Position numbers and translations under genes: made by a program
NCBI RefSeq assembly: GCF_020921035.1
Contig: NC_063160.1
Span: forward strand, 1,694,501 to 1,758,500
Length of the DNA stretch: 64,000 bases
Source: Rhodamnia argentea
Lineage: Eukaryota; Streptophyta; Magnoliopsida; Myrtales; Myrtaceae
Direction of reading: 5' to 3'
Notes under the pieces: generated by a model
Seen by the model: only the letters and a program-made list of their open reading frames with translations
Told to the model about the DNA's origin: nothing
The model's database searches: none
Shown: positions 46,294-57,351 of the stretch, piece by piece
Numbering within the stretch: the stretch's first letter is position 1
Layout: every line of letters begins with the position of its first letter

Positions 46294-49200
46294 GCAGAAG
46301 TTGGGAGCTTCGTGTTGGGTGGGTTCGCCATTAACAGCTCCGCGACGAGCAGTTCGAAGTCGCGGCCTTTCACTCCCGCAAGTTCGGTCCCTCCCTCTTG
46401 CACCCACTTCGCTTCTGCCCGTAAAAACCGTATCTTGTTTTTCTCTTTTCTTTGATTTCGTCCCCATTTCAAATCTTGCTTGTCGATTGAAAATGGGTGT
46501 TTCTTAAATGGTTTGTCTCATGCCGGGTGGATCTTTTTTTTCTTTTGGGTGCTTCAGGAGCGCAGGTTGGCGATGGTGTTCTCAACAATCCCTTGCTTGG
46601 GTACACAAGAACTTCTGTGTGTTATGTGCTTCTTCTTTTCTTGAATTTATATGGTCATCCGACTTAGTTTTATCTGATGCTGGTGTTATGATATGATGAG
46701 CTAGTTCGAGTTGTGATGTCTAGTTTGCGTTTGCCCACCTCGAGTTGAAATTCGTAAAGAGCATCAGTCAATGTAAGCAATAACAAAGTGTTGTCCTAGT
46801 AAGCGGGCTACTTTTTCTCGTCATTGCTCTATGTTTTTCTACTTCTTTTTAAGTTTCAATATGCCTATCTATCCTATAGTTGCATACTTGGATGGATATC
46901 ATTCATGAATTCCCACATGTCCCGCGAAGCATTCTCGTCGACGCTGCGCTCGTCTTGTGCACATATTGATGTTTGACAGCCCGCATTTTGTACTGTCAGG
47001 CATCGTTGCACCTATCATCTACTGAAATCTGTGCTCAAGCTAATTTTTTTGACGCTATATGTGTCTCTCCATCTAGTCCATACTGCTTCTGTAGGGGATC
47101 TCTGGTTCTTTCTCTGTTGTTTTACTAAATGGATCCTAAGTACCTTTTTTTTCTTGGAATCAATAGAAGCTATAAGACCGATGTAAGAATTGAAAAGCAC
47201 AATTGCTTGGAAGAGCACTAAAAGAAACTGATATGTTAACGAAATGAATTAGAAAAGTTTGGTCCATCTTCACCAAATCTCAGTAAAAAAAAAGATTGAG
47301 CTACTACAAAAGTTGAGTTGTTCAATTTTTGTGGACTGCATCATTGATGAATGTGGAGTATACTGACTCTGTCTTGAGAGCAGTTCCCAGCAAGGAAAAA
47401 ACTGCAGGAGCACTCATACATTGTTTTAGGATGTCCTAGAAAAATTAATCTAAATATGACAAGATGCAGTATGGTTGAACAAGGTTTATGATGTGTGAAT
47501 TCTGTTGGAAACTATCATTATCTCTTAAAATCTGCGAAAATTGATCTTTTGAGCTATTTTGCCAACTATTCTGGAGAATTTGGCTAAAAGTTACAGTAGA
47601 AGAACTAGAAAGACGTGGTAGCAGGTGATAATCAAGACAATAACTTCTCCTTAATTGCAATATTTGATTAGTAGGCGCATAAAAATATTCGGCATGTTAT
47701 TTTGGGGGGTTGTGTGGGCAAGTCTAGATATTGAGTATCTTGACTCTTTTCATTTCTTTGAAACAGGGTAATTAGAAGGTATTTAAGGAAAAAGATTTCC
47801 TTGGTGGTCTTTTTTCTGTTTCCGGGAGCCCTTTTCTTTATTTCCTCAGGAACTTTTAGGTTGATGGGTGATGGGAACCAAAATTGTAAGTTGTTTCAAA
47901 CCAAATTTTGTGGAGAGGTGAGCAGGTTTTGGGAGAAAGGAAGTGGTTTGCAAATTATAGTTCTTGAACTAAAGGACAATTCGATGGTTAAAATGTTGAA
48001 CCTTACTGATGAATTTGGAAACTGTGCGCATGAGTGAGGATCTCAATTTTTTTAGTGAGGATCTTTATACCAAATGTGTGTTTATTTACTGGCAAATTGT
48101 ATGAACTGATGTCTCCATCTGAGGGCTAGTGTGTCAAGCCAATCAAAAGCTACTCAGGCAGTCAGGCTCACTGAACTATTATTGGTTCAAGTGGAGTTTG
48201 CAGAAGTCAAGTTCACGTCAGCAAATGCTCGCTTCTTTTGTGCACCAGCCTCATGGGATAATATGTCGAAATTTGCTGTGGATGGATATGGATAGTATTG
48301 AACTGAGTCTGCAATTATACTGCGTATGCTGAACTAGCGCTTGGAGTTTGAAGTGCTTGCTGGATAGTGACATGATGGTAATTGACTTGAACTGAGCCAA
48401 TTTCCATCACGTGTAGCACAAGAATTGGAGCAAATTCTGAACATAGGTGGTTACAACCCACTTACATGGCCAAAGTTGCAAAAGGAAGTTCTGGCCTAGT
48501 TGGGGACGATGAGGGTGTAGCCAACGAATTGGATTATGGAACAGAGTATGGTAGAGTAGACCAGATCAAAGCTGGCCTTTACCAGGCTGTCCATGGTACA
48601 AGCCCACTGGCACATTCACCCGGTTTATGCTATTCTGCTTCACTTATAAAGTTTGCACTGAAAATTACTCTGTTGACCTATGGAAAATATAGGATTAAAC
48701 AGAGGGATTTTTGGTGTACCATCTGCAAAGAAGTCTGAGATTGAAGGTCTTGTTAGGCAGCTTGAGTCTCAAAATCCAACTCCAAATCCAACAGCGAATT
48801 TAGACAAGGTAAAGCCTTTTGAGGTGATTTATCTTAGTTTTTGCACAGCTTATTTACTCAAGTATTGATTGCACTACCCCCTTGTTTGCAATTTCAAGGT
48901 TGGTGGATGCTGGAAGCTTGTATACAGCACGATTACGATTCTAGGTTCGAAGAGGACAAAGCTAGGACTGCGAGATTTCATAAATTTGGGAGACTTTCTT
49001 CAGAAGATATATGTTGCTCAGGTAAAGAGACTATCAATACTGCACCGACATAGCAAACTTATAGTGCTTTTTTCCTTTTGAATTAGTTTTCCTTGGAAAT
49101 GACAGAAGTCAATGTATATGAACCTAAAGCTATGTCCTTGTAGAAATTCTTTTACCCTGATCAATTAAAGGTAATACCATCAAGGCCACAAAGATGCAAC

Positions 49201-50246
49201 CAATTCATATAAGAGGAGCTCTTGAAAACTAATGAGTTGGTCATGGCACTTCATGGAAGCAATTCCTGCTAAAAAGTAAATCCATAGGGAAACAAATTGA
49301 TTCGGCTTTTCTTAGACTGAATGAAATCGGAAAAATCATCTTTTTGCACAATCCCTGTAGCTTGGATTACACTACAGGAAGCAAATCGATCATACTTTGA
49401 AAAATTCTATAAAAAAAGGAAATTGTGTTATGGTCTTTTGATAGAACTTCAAAATCCTTCATTAGGAATGTTGCTCAATGTCCACCATTTTCATTTCAGT
49501 AGCAGTAAAGTACTACCTCACAATTATGTGCTGTTCATGATGTTTTGGTGATTTTGTTTGCTTTCACTAAGTTTCAACGTTTGGTGATCCGAAATTGGAG
49601 GGCAAAGCAGTCAACGTGATCAAGTTCAACGCAAGGGGCTTGAACATGTTGAACGGGCAGTTGACGATTGATGCATCATTCAGAGTCGCATCTGAATCAG
49701 TTAAACCTCTATCACTGCTCTTGTTATTTGCTCTTTTGCTTCATGATTTGCTGCTAATCTATAATTCTGAGATATTTAGACAATTTTTACTTTTACAGAG
49801 GGTTGACATTAGTTATGATAAATCGACTATCACTCCCGATCAGGTATGTCGATATCTGCCCCTTTTTTTCAAGTGTAGGAAACCAGGATTGTGAATTGAA
49901 TTTAAATGACTCATTTTTGGACATATTGCCTGCTATTCTACAGCTGAAATCTGATGTTGTTGATGCTTCCTTTATTTGAATTAACAACAGTTGATGAATA
50001 TGTTTCGACAAAACTATGATCTCCTGCTAGGCATCTTCAATCCTGAGGGGTGGCTTGAGATTACGTATCCTTTTGAGATTTGTTCTTTGTGTGGTATATA
50101 TTTTCTTGATATAGTAAACTCTAAGCTAAAAGAAGGCTCTATTTCCTTGACTGAAGCGCCACAGTTATGTTGATGACACGATGAGGATAGGAAGGGATGA
50201 TAAAGGCAATGTCTTCATACAGGAAAGATCAGAAGAGGAGACATGA
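46288..50246 (+). CDS. FBN5: fibrillin 5 / plastid lipid-associated protein (FBN5, PAP7-type)
   Basis: Plastid lipocalin-like fibrillin; FBN5 of Arabidopsis binds solanesyl diphosphate synthases and supports plastoquinone-9 synthesis (family knowledge). Exon 1 starts at 46288 ([12 protein letters not shown]..., Ser-rich transit peptide) and ends at 46420 or 46429. Exon 2 ends at 48595 ([17 protein letters not shown]); its start is unresolved (candidates 48476 or 48485 keep frame), and a small extra exon near 46559 is possible. Then 48693-48808, 48899-49021, 49601-49699, 49799-49843, 49991-50064 and 50165-50246, all in frame. Hallmarks: [84 protein letters not shown]. The fibrillin core appears intact. 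A (GA)n tract abuts the ATG. Confidence 0.9.
46900..47015 (-). mobile_element. LINE reverse-transcriptase remnant in FBN5 intron 1
   Basis: Read on the minus strand, one frame gives [19 protein letters not shown] and GTCGN, the same decayed LINE C-terminal motif as at 34115-34190. Short, frame-broken, antisense to FBN5. Confidence 0.5.
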
Positions 50247-51220
50247 GTATCATCAGAAGTTCAATCCCCAATTGCTCTTGTTGTTCTCTGTATACATTTT
50301 TCGATTTTTTCCGGAAATTTTTGTAGTTGGGTTTTGACCTTCATTATTCTAAAGAAAAATTATATCCTGCAGGTTGGTTCTAGTAAATAAATTGGAAGCC
50401 ATCACTTCGGCATGGTTTTTATTTTTCGTTCAATTATTAATATCTCAGTTGAAAGTACTTGGAAATAATTTAGGGTGTGAAATTTCTTGGAATGAGTGTC
50501 ACCATGTTACTTGTTCCAGAAGAAAGTTTTTGGTACATTTCAAACTGTGGTTGCGTTGGAGACTAAAGCTTTGGACATAGTTGTGTGATAAGCCCACTAA
50601 GCAGATGTAAGCACAAAATGAAGAAATAAGTTTGTCAACAAAAAAGTGGTTATTCGACCAAAAAAGAAAGGGGTTGCTAATCATAATTCTTTAACTGATT
50701 TTGTACATATAGTTTAGATTTCATTCACTTCACTCGCCGAAGTCGAGAAGGCATGCTAAGACACATGGTGAGGAGAGTTCATTGCCATACATAGGTACAA
50801 GCTGAAGCAAAAGAATGAGTGCAAAGCACTTAAACCAAAGATTCAAGTGTACATTGATGACAAGACAAAACTCAAACCACTAGAGGATAGCAGCCATGAT
50901 CTTCTAATTTGAGAGCTGATACAACGCCACGCTTTGATCATTTCGTCGAATTCAACCAAAAAACATTGTTGGATCTCTTCATTAATTAGTCGTTAAATCA
51001 TCTATTAACACCACACAAGTATAGAGAAAGAGAGAGTAAGAGAGAGGTCTGATAAAAAGAGATCAGGACTTTGTGGTTGCGGTCGGTCAAGCATTGAGGA
51101 CCCAAAGCCTAAAGGAGTATTTAGTCACAGGTGGATAAGTGTCACTATTCAAATGCACGGTAACTCGGATTCATTTCATACTACAGGTGTGTGCATCCCG
51201 AAACCGTTTCGAAGCAAACT
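50247..51220. other. convergent intergenic region, FBN5 and BolA2 3' ends
   Basis: Probable 3' UTR of FBN5 on the left and of the minus-strand BolA2 gene on the right. Short overlapping open frames have no motifs. No repeat structure recognised. Confidence 0.5.
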
Positions 51221-53431
51221 CTAAGCTTCGGACTTGGTTTCTGCAGATTCCTGCTGTTGCTTCCACTGCTCTGGTGTCATGGCTATCTTGATAGAAAGAG
51301 CATGTATCTGTTTCATCTCCTCTTGAAGTGCAGCATTCACCAACCGGTGCCTCTCCAGCAGCCTCTTCCCTTCGAATTGCTCGGACACAATCTCTACCGA
51401 AAAACTAGCACCACACCTGAAAACACCATGAGAACCTTTCAGGAGGAAAGCAAAGGAAAAATTCGCAGAAGAGAAGAACCTGGATCGAAATATCAATGAA
51501 TAACTTGTTTTCGAATGAATGATTACCCTCCAGATATGTCAGTTACTTCCTGCAAGTAGGAGAGAAATTCCCGTAAGTCCTAAAGCTCTAGCATATAAAG
51601 TTACAAATTAGAAGCACAGTGAGCTAATGAGATCAAACTACAAGACGTCAATGTTCATAAACCTTCTATTTGCTGGATGATTGTTAAAATACACAACAAT
51701 TCAATTGTCATTTCTCAAAGCAGGTCCGCTTATGCATATAGCTAGAACTCTTCTCCTCAAAGGCCATCAAATGCAGTGAAAGGAAATAGAAAAACACGAG
51801 TCATGGTTTTTTGCACTAGATGTAGTTACATCGTGGCCATGTTCCAGTGATGAGAAATTTTCATGCACTCAGCACACAATGAGTGGCTCAGTTGAAAAGA
51901 ATGCCATGCTCCCAGAGCGCCTCAAAAGTATCTTGGTCATGAGCTAGTCCAAAGTACTAAAGTATCTTACACCCAAACGACCTAAGGAATCAGATTGCAA
52001 ATATTCCCCGATGGTTGGAACACAAAAAACTAGCCATGTTAAAAGAATTACATCAACCCCTGGACAGCTGAAAAAGAACCATATGTAAATCTTGTATCTC
52101 CATTATGAGAAGGCAATTAAATAAAAGGAGGCGGTCACATTAGAAACGACAAACAAGATGATATATATAATACCGTGGGAAGTATGAGTGGGACAATATA
52201 GGAGAAATGCAGGTGTTCTCAAATGCTAATCTAGAACTTTGTCATGTGTTCCATACAGAAATATATTATTCACGTCACTTTGATCTGTGTGAGGAAGCTT
52301 CAAAGTAAAGCTAGAACGAATAATTTCTCTGCATTATAACAGCGACAATCTTAACCAGCATATCAAGTTCCCAGCACCTCTGAGCAACTTTCTACATATG
52401 CATAACAAGTCAACTATGATATTTCTGGAAGAGACAAATCACTACATCCGCCAAAGTGGAAGAATTTTTATTGTTACCTATTTCAAATGCCATTCAACTA
52501 ACCAGTGCTGACCATCACCTGATAGATCTCCACCAAATGATTTAAGTTGGAAGCTAGTCCGATTTCTTTCTGTAATAGATCTCATGTCATTCGCCGAGCC
52601 TCTTCATTTGGCAAATCGACATTCCAAGATAAGAGCATGCCATTCTCAAACAATTCATGTCCTCTTTCATATCTTAGCCCGCAGGACAACAAAAAGGGTT
52701 CTTCTTTATTAGGAAAAAAGTTCCTCACGCTATAACGAAACTAAATTTCACTCCTTTGATATTGAAGCACAATCCAACAGGCCACATGTTCTTGCCATAC
52801 CTTCGGTGTTCTTGCCATACCTTCGGTCCCAACACTGAAACCGGATCCTCATGGTGCCTTCAGACCAACAGAGTCAATACTCATTCCAGCTCATTTAGGT
52901 GCATAGAACCATCTAAAAAGGGTAAAAATTGGACCTTTATCGCCTCTTTCCTCCTACGGTAAAATGCACATAACACCCATCTCTGACTGTGAAGTATAGC
53001 TACAATGTCGCCCCCGACGTAACTAGACACCTCAATGCCTTCGACATCTAGAAAGGCGTGTAAATTCCCAACAATCCAAAAACACCAACTTACGTCATCA
53101 GACAAAGTTGCATCTTAATCTTGGACTTAATTTGTAGGACCCAGTAAAAATTTCGAATCTATATTTGTTTCAAGACAGGAACCCCGGGCTACACCATCGT
53201 ATTTGCACTGACGCCTAGCAGCAGAAGCATAGACAGAAAAAAGAACACTCCCCAAAAGAAAACAAAGAACTGGGAAATCTCCAGAACCAAATTTGAGGCA
53301 GATGCTACTGAAATTCGCGCATGCGAGAAACGAAAATAAAAACAAAGAAGAGGAGACAAGAACACTCACAAGATGCAGAGGTTTCAGATTTGAAGTCAGC
53401 GATGATTCAACTTGCTCCTTCGTCACCCCCA

Positions 53432-53432
<1 letters not shown>
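51221..53432 (-). CDS. BOLA2: BolA-like protein, BOLA2 type, 93 aa
   Basis: Cytosolic BolA proteins pair with monothiol glutaredoxins and hold a bridging [2Fe-2S] cluster (family knowledge). Exons on the minus strand: 53432-53370, 51549-51527 and 51416-51221 (63, 23 and 196 nt; 94 codons with the stop). The protein runs MGVTKEQVESSLTS...LKPLHL, then EVTDISGGCGASFSVEIVS across the 23-nt exon, then EQFEGKRLLERHRLVNAAL, EEMKQIHALSIKIAMTPEQW and an acidic tail. The conserved Cys (GGCGASF) and the RHR histidine used in cluster binding are present. No targeting peptide, so cytosol/nucleus is expected. Length equals the family norm. The 5' UTR starts with a (GA)n tract. Intron 1 is 1.8 kb and contains only unique-looking AT-rich sequence. 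Confidence 0.95.

Positions 53433-53458
<26 letters not shown>
53433..53458 (-). promoter_or_regulatory. (GA)n tract in BolA2 5' UTR
   Basis: CT repeat on the plus strand (GA on the transcribed strand), directly next to the start codon at 53432. Confidence 0.75.
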
Positions 53459-53468
<10 letters not shown>

Positions 53469-53579
53469 TCCTCAATTGCCGTGAGCCTGTGAGATGTGTC
53501 GTATATCTCTCTCCTCTTCGCACCCGCACGAGATGAGGAAGATGCGATTCGGTTCTGGGGGACCGCGGTTATTTTTGTA

Positions 53580-53990
53580 ATACTTACATAATTTTTCTGA
53601 TTTCAAAAAAATTTACACCAAAAATGTATACGACCATGAGAAAAAAAAAACTAAAAAATGATCGCCATAACACATTTAACCCAAATTTTTTTTGACACAT
53701 CTACTCTCTATCAAAATTCCATTAACGAAGGCCGCTAAAAATTTTATGCGATTGATTACAATAATACTCACGTGGCAAAATTATATCAATTTATTGTATG
53801 TTTTTCTTTTCTAATTTTTTTTTAATTCCTCCTTCGGGAGTGAGGACCGTGGCGATGGCGACGGTAAGGACGGCATCGTGGGTGAAGATGAGGGAGGAAG
53901 GAAAAAAGCAAGAACAAAATTTTGAAGGAGGGTAAATGTACGGTGCGGGTATAGTTTGAGATTTCGGATGTTATAAAAGAAAATAAATTT
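53580..53990. repeat. degraded fold-back arm and core
   Basis: AT-rich arm with family D-like phrases (CCATTAACGAAGGCCGC, CTCACGTGGCAAAATTATATC) and a short G-rich core (53830-53900). A right arm is not evident. Non-coding. Confidence 0.4.
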
Positions 53991-55065
53991 TGGATAAATC
54001 ATATTATATAAATATAAGTCTGTATTTTATGTAGAGTGTGGATTCGGAATGATGCTTCGGACATGTTTATGAGTTCTTCGACTTTTACTTTGCGTTGGTA
54101 TTTAATATATGAAGTTCTCGTTGCAAAAACAACTTTGCCAAATTATTATTTAGGAATTATTTTATTGATGAAATGGTTTACCAATTTTTCGTAAAAAAGA
54201 ACCAAAAGCTACAAAGCATTCCACTTTTTGGCCCTTCGTGGTGGTTGGACAACCTTGCACAAGTGCAACCTACAAGAGTTGTGCGGCGGCGGCGGCGGCG
54301 GCGACGGCGGCGAGGAGTTAGCAAAGTCACGCGAGCCCGGTCAAGGCACCGTTGCTCCGCCACACGCCGACCATCATTGCCTCTCCGGTTTCGCCATGAC
54401 AGGTCGGTATTGTAGTCCGAATAAGATAAGAAAGGCGGCGACGGCGGCATGCCATTCATTCAAAAGGAAAAATCGGCACAACGGAATTCATAACGCTAAA
54501 TACTCATCGTATATTGAATTTAGTGAGATCAGGAGAGCATTTGTAATCCTTCAAAAAAATGTTTTTCGTAGGGTTGCCTTGCGATTCATTGGATCTCCAT
54601 AACATTATTATTTTCCTCATAAAAGCAGTTTACAATAGATTTCCTCGTAAAAGAACATCCTCAAGATACTACAATGTATCATATATACTATAATTCATCA
54701 ATTTATTGAGTTCTTCGTCAATCAGTTTTCACTCAACGATTGATATGTATTTGTACAACATTAAAACCTAAGATTGTCGGAGGGAAGTAAGCTATTGTCC
54801 TCAAAAAAGTGAGAAAGTGGCGTCGGAAGGTTTTAACAATAGTGATTTTTTTATTTCGTAAAAAATAAATAGTTTGAATAATATATTTTTAAAAATGATA
54901 AGTTGTACTGCTTACAAAAATGGATGAAGAAAAATTTTCATTGTGAAGATATTTAGACATAAAACATTATCAATAATAAAAATATATTTGATTAATTAGT
55001 TATTCAAATATTGCTTTTAAAATTATATTTTTTAAACCATATATATTTTTTTTTGTGAAACAGTG
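53991..55065. other. intergenic, no gene seen
   Basis: Contains a (GCG)n tract at 54283-54312 within a GC-rich patch (54280-54450). The frames there (54178-54602) exist on both strands because of the repeat and are not supported. The rest is AT-rich. Confidence 0.5.
54283..54312. repeat. (GCG)n microsatellite
   Basis: About nine imperfect GCG/GCA-type triplets, read directly. Confidence 0.85.
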
Positions 55066-56063
55066 AGATATGTTTACTAAAAGTTTTAAAACTTGTCACC
55101 AAAATGTAATTGAGTCCTAAAAATTTTAAAAAATGCAATCAAGTTCTAAAACTTAACAAATTGGTGCGATTGAGTCATTTCATTAGCTCTGTCTAATTCG
55201 ACTAACGGAAAATATTGACGTGGCATTTTTTATTACTTTCTATCTTTTACATGGCGCCGACGTGATCGAAACAAGAAAGATGAGTTCAAAATGATATTAT
55301 TTTGGTGCAAATTTGATTTTTCACATAAACATTAATTAAATGAAAACTTAACTAAATAATTCATAAAAAATGAAGGTAACACTTGTGAGGGCCCTTGCTA
55401 GCCATTGCCGGAAGGACCGACGATGGTGGGGTGAGTGTCGACTCTGCGGCCTTGGTCGATGGCAAGTGAGGGCCTGTAGCCCCTCGCCTAGATCTAGGGA
55501 TGGGTCGCTGGCCCTCGTCGAAATTGGGCTGAGGGCCTCTGTTGGTGGGGTCATGGCCTCGCCAGAAGCCATGCCCCAGCTAGTAGCAACCCTTGACCTA
55601 GTTTGGGCGAGGGCTCGCAAACCCTAACTTGTCATCGGCCGGGACACTGGCCACCGGCCAAGGACCGGTGACCCCGGCCGACCATCGTCACACTATCACG
55701 GGAAGGGTCGACCATGGTGCCGACCCTCGCCGCCATTGCCTTTTTATTTATTTATTTATTTGTTATAATTATTTATTTTTTAATTTAAATTAATTAAATA
55801 TTTATGTTAAAAATCAAATTTAGACCAAAACAATATTGTTTTGGATTTATCTTTCTTATTTTAGTTACGTCGACACCACATAGGAGAGAGAAAGTAATAG
55901 AAAATGTCACGTTAGCAATTTTCATTAGCCGAATTGGACGGAATTAACAAAAGGACTCAATTGCATCGATTTGTCAAGTTTTAGGATTTCATTGTATATT
56001 TTAAAATTTTTAAGACTTAATTACATTTAGATGACAAGTTTTAGGACGTCAAGTGAATATATC
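55066..56063. mobile_element. large fold-back element with GC-rich core
   Basis: About 1 kb. Left arm GAGATATGTTTACTAAAAG...AACTTGTCACC...ATTGAGTCCTAAAA; right arm read inward GGGATATATTCACTTGACG...AACTTGTCATC...ATTAAGTCTTAAAA. Arms are about 300 bp and remain alignable through GACGTGGCATTTT / AACGTGACATTTT. The core 55385-55735 is GC-rich with GGGCGAGGG motifs. A degenerate flank (GAAACAGT / GAAACAAA) may be a target duplication. No coding capacity. Confidence 0.7.
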
Positions 56064-56217
56064 CCGAAACAAAAGAGCTCAAACGTCATCGTTTTAGTCA
56101 CTTTCACCTGCCACAATTGTACCGTTTGATTTCACGCTCTCTCATCACCTGGAAATTCGAGCCCTTCACCCCCACACCCCATAATTTCTCTCTCTCCCAT
56201 TGACCCGGAAAACCTCA

Positions 56218-56240
56218 TCTCTCTCTCTCTCTCTCTCTCT
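56218..56240 (+). promoter_or_regulatory. (CT)n tract in 5' UTR
   Basis: About 11 CT dinucleotides, 30 nt before the start codon at 56271; resembles a pyrimidine patch of plant core promoters. Confidence 0.7.
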
Positions 56241-56270
56241 GCGTGCACCACAGTTGCAGACACGGCAACA

Positions 56271-56888
56271 ATGGCGGACTACGAGAGCCGCCACCACCAC
56301 CAGCAGCAGCAAGCGAAGGAGACGGCCCTCCAGGCACTGAACACGATAATCCAGCTCCACTTCGAGAAGACCCTCGAGAAGAAGCGGGCCATCGACCAGC
56401 AGAAGAAGGAGCTCCACCGCCTCTTCCTCCTCTTCTTCATCTTCCTCGCCCTCCTCTTCAACGCCGTCTCCCAGCCGTCCTCCCGCCTCCAGTGCCGGCA
56501 CTGCTGGGCCCCGATCTCCCTCCTCTCCCTCTCCCACCTCGTCTTCTACGTCTCCGTCGCCCAGACCCTCCGCACCATCAACGGCTTCAAGTACCAGCGG
56601 CGCTGCCACAAGCTCACCCTCGGCCTCGCTACCGAGAGGCTGAGGGAGCTCAGGATGAGGATGAGCGTGGCGATGGCGAACAGCGACGGAGCCCCCCACC
56701 CCCACCACCACCACCACCACCACCACCACGAGGTGGTGTTCGACGACGAGGACTTCGAGATTCAGTACCAGGAGCCGCCCGAGAGCTACCTGGGCAAGTT
56801 CAAGAGGAACTGGGCTCTGCATTTCGGGTTCTTGATCTTGGTCTACGGCTTCATGGTCTCTTTCTCTGTTGTCATCCTCTGTTTCTAG
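56271..56888 (+). CDS. intronless membrane protein, 205 aa, function unknown
   Basis: A single exon of high-GC, codon-biased sequence unlike its AT-rich surroundings. Residues 1-45 are polar and helix-prone (QQQ run, then LHFEKTLEKKRAIDQQKKEL). Three hydrophobic segments: about 48-67 (LFLLFFIFLALLFNAV), 80-101 (WAPISLLSLSHLVFYVSVAQ) and 180-205 (LHFGFLILVYGFMVSFSVVI, ending LCF). A histidine run of nine (about 142-150) is followed by an acidic patch (FDDEDFE) in the loop before the last segment. I recognise a plant-type uncharacterised membrane protein, but no named family. A (CT)n tract at 56218-56240 lies in the 5' UTR. The larger frames in the other phase and the 256-aa antisense frame are shadows of its GC-rich codons. 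Confidence 0.85.
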   Translation: MADYESRHHHQQQQAKETALQALNTIIQLHFEKTLEKKRAIDQQKKELHRLFLLFFIFLALLFNAVSQPSSRLQCRHCWAPISLLSLSHLVFYVSVAQTLRTINGFKYQRRCHKLTLGLATERLRELRMRMSVAMANSDGAPHPHHHHHHHHHEVVFDDEDFEIQYQEPPESYLGKFKRNWALHFGFLILVYGFMVSFSVVILCF

Positions 56889-57351
56889 GAAAGTTCTCTG
56901 CTTTTTGGTGTTGGCTTTAGTGGGTATTGGCAGCACTCGTTCTTCTCTTTCTATTCATTTATCTTGGAGGATTGATTTCCTGAGTTTGATCTGGGAAGAA
57001 GTTAACTGGAAAGAAAGTTGGAAATGGGAAAAGTTCAGCGAGACTTCATCGTGGAGGAATCTCTCTCTCTCTCTCGTGGGGCGTGCGTGTACTGTTGCAA
57101 AGCTTTGGATGCATTCATTGCCAAGTACAATTCACGGGCGCGAGGTTTATTGCCCCAAGAAAGGAGCTTTCAAAGCTCAAAAGCTTCCCAAAGCAGATTC
57201 TGCTTTGGCTAAACCTCTCCTTCCTATAGGAACCAACGTTCCTGGGAAGTCACAGTCTGATTCTCTCTGTTCTGGTTTTAATGTAGCTCCTCTGTTCCTT
57301 TTTGACTATGAGTTGATGTTTGACCATCTACCTGTTAAGCATATCAAATAA
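56889..57351 (+). other. probable 3' UTR of the 205-aa membrane protein gene
   Basis: The open frame 56869-57351 overlaps the end of the coding sequence in another phase, contains no motif and ends at AATAAAAAG (57348), a likely polyadenylation signal. Confidence 0.5.

Noticed and set aside
48449-48475. FBN5 exon starting after TAG at 48446
   Set aside because: That acceptor puts the exon out of frame with both candidate donors of exon 1.
54178-54602. Arg-rich and Gly-rich frames on both strands
   Set aside because: Created by the (GCG)n repeat and adjacent GC-rich patch; no conserved sequence.
56166-56936. 256-aa minus-strand and 225-aa alternative plus-strand frames
   Set aside because: Low-complexity shadows of the GC-rich 205-aa gene; Val/Glu- and Pro-rich composition follows from complementing its codons.
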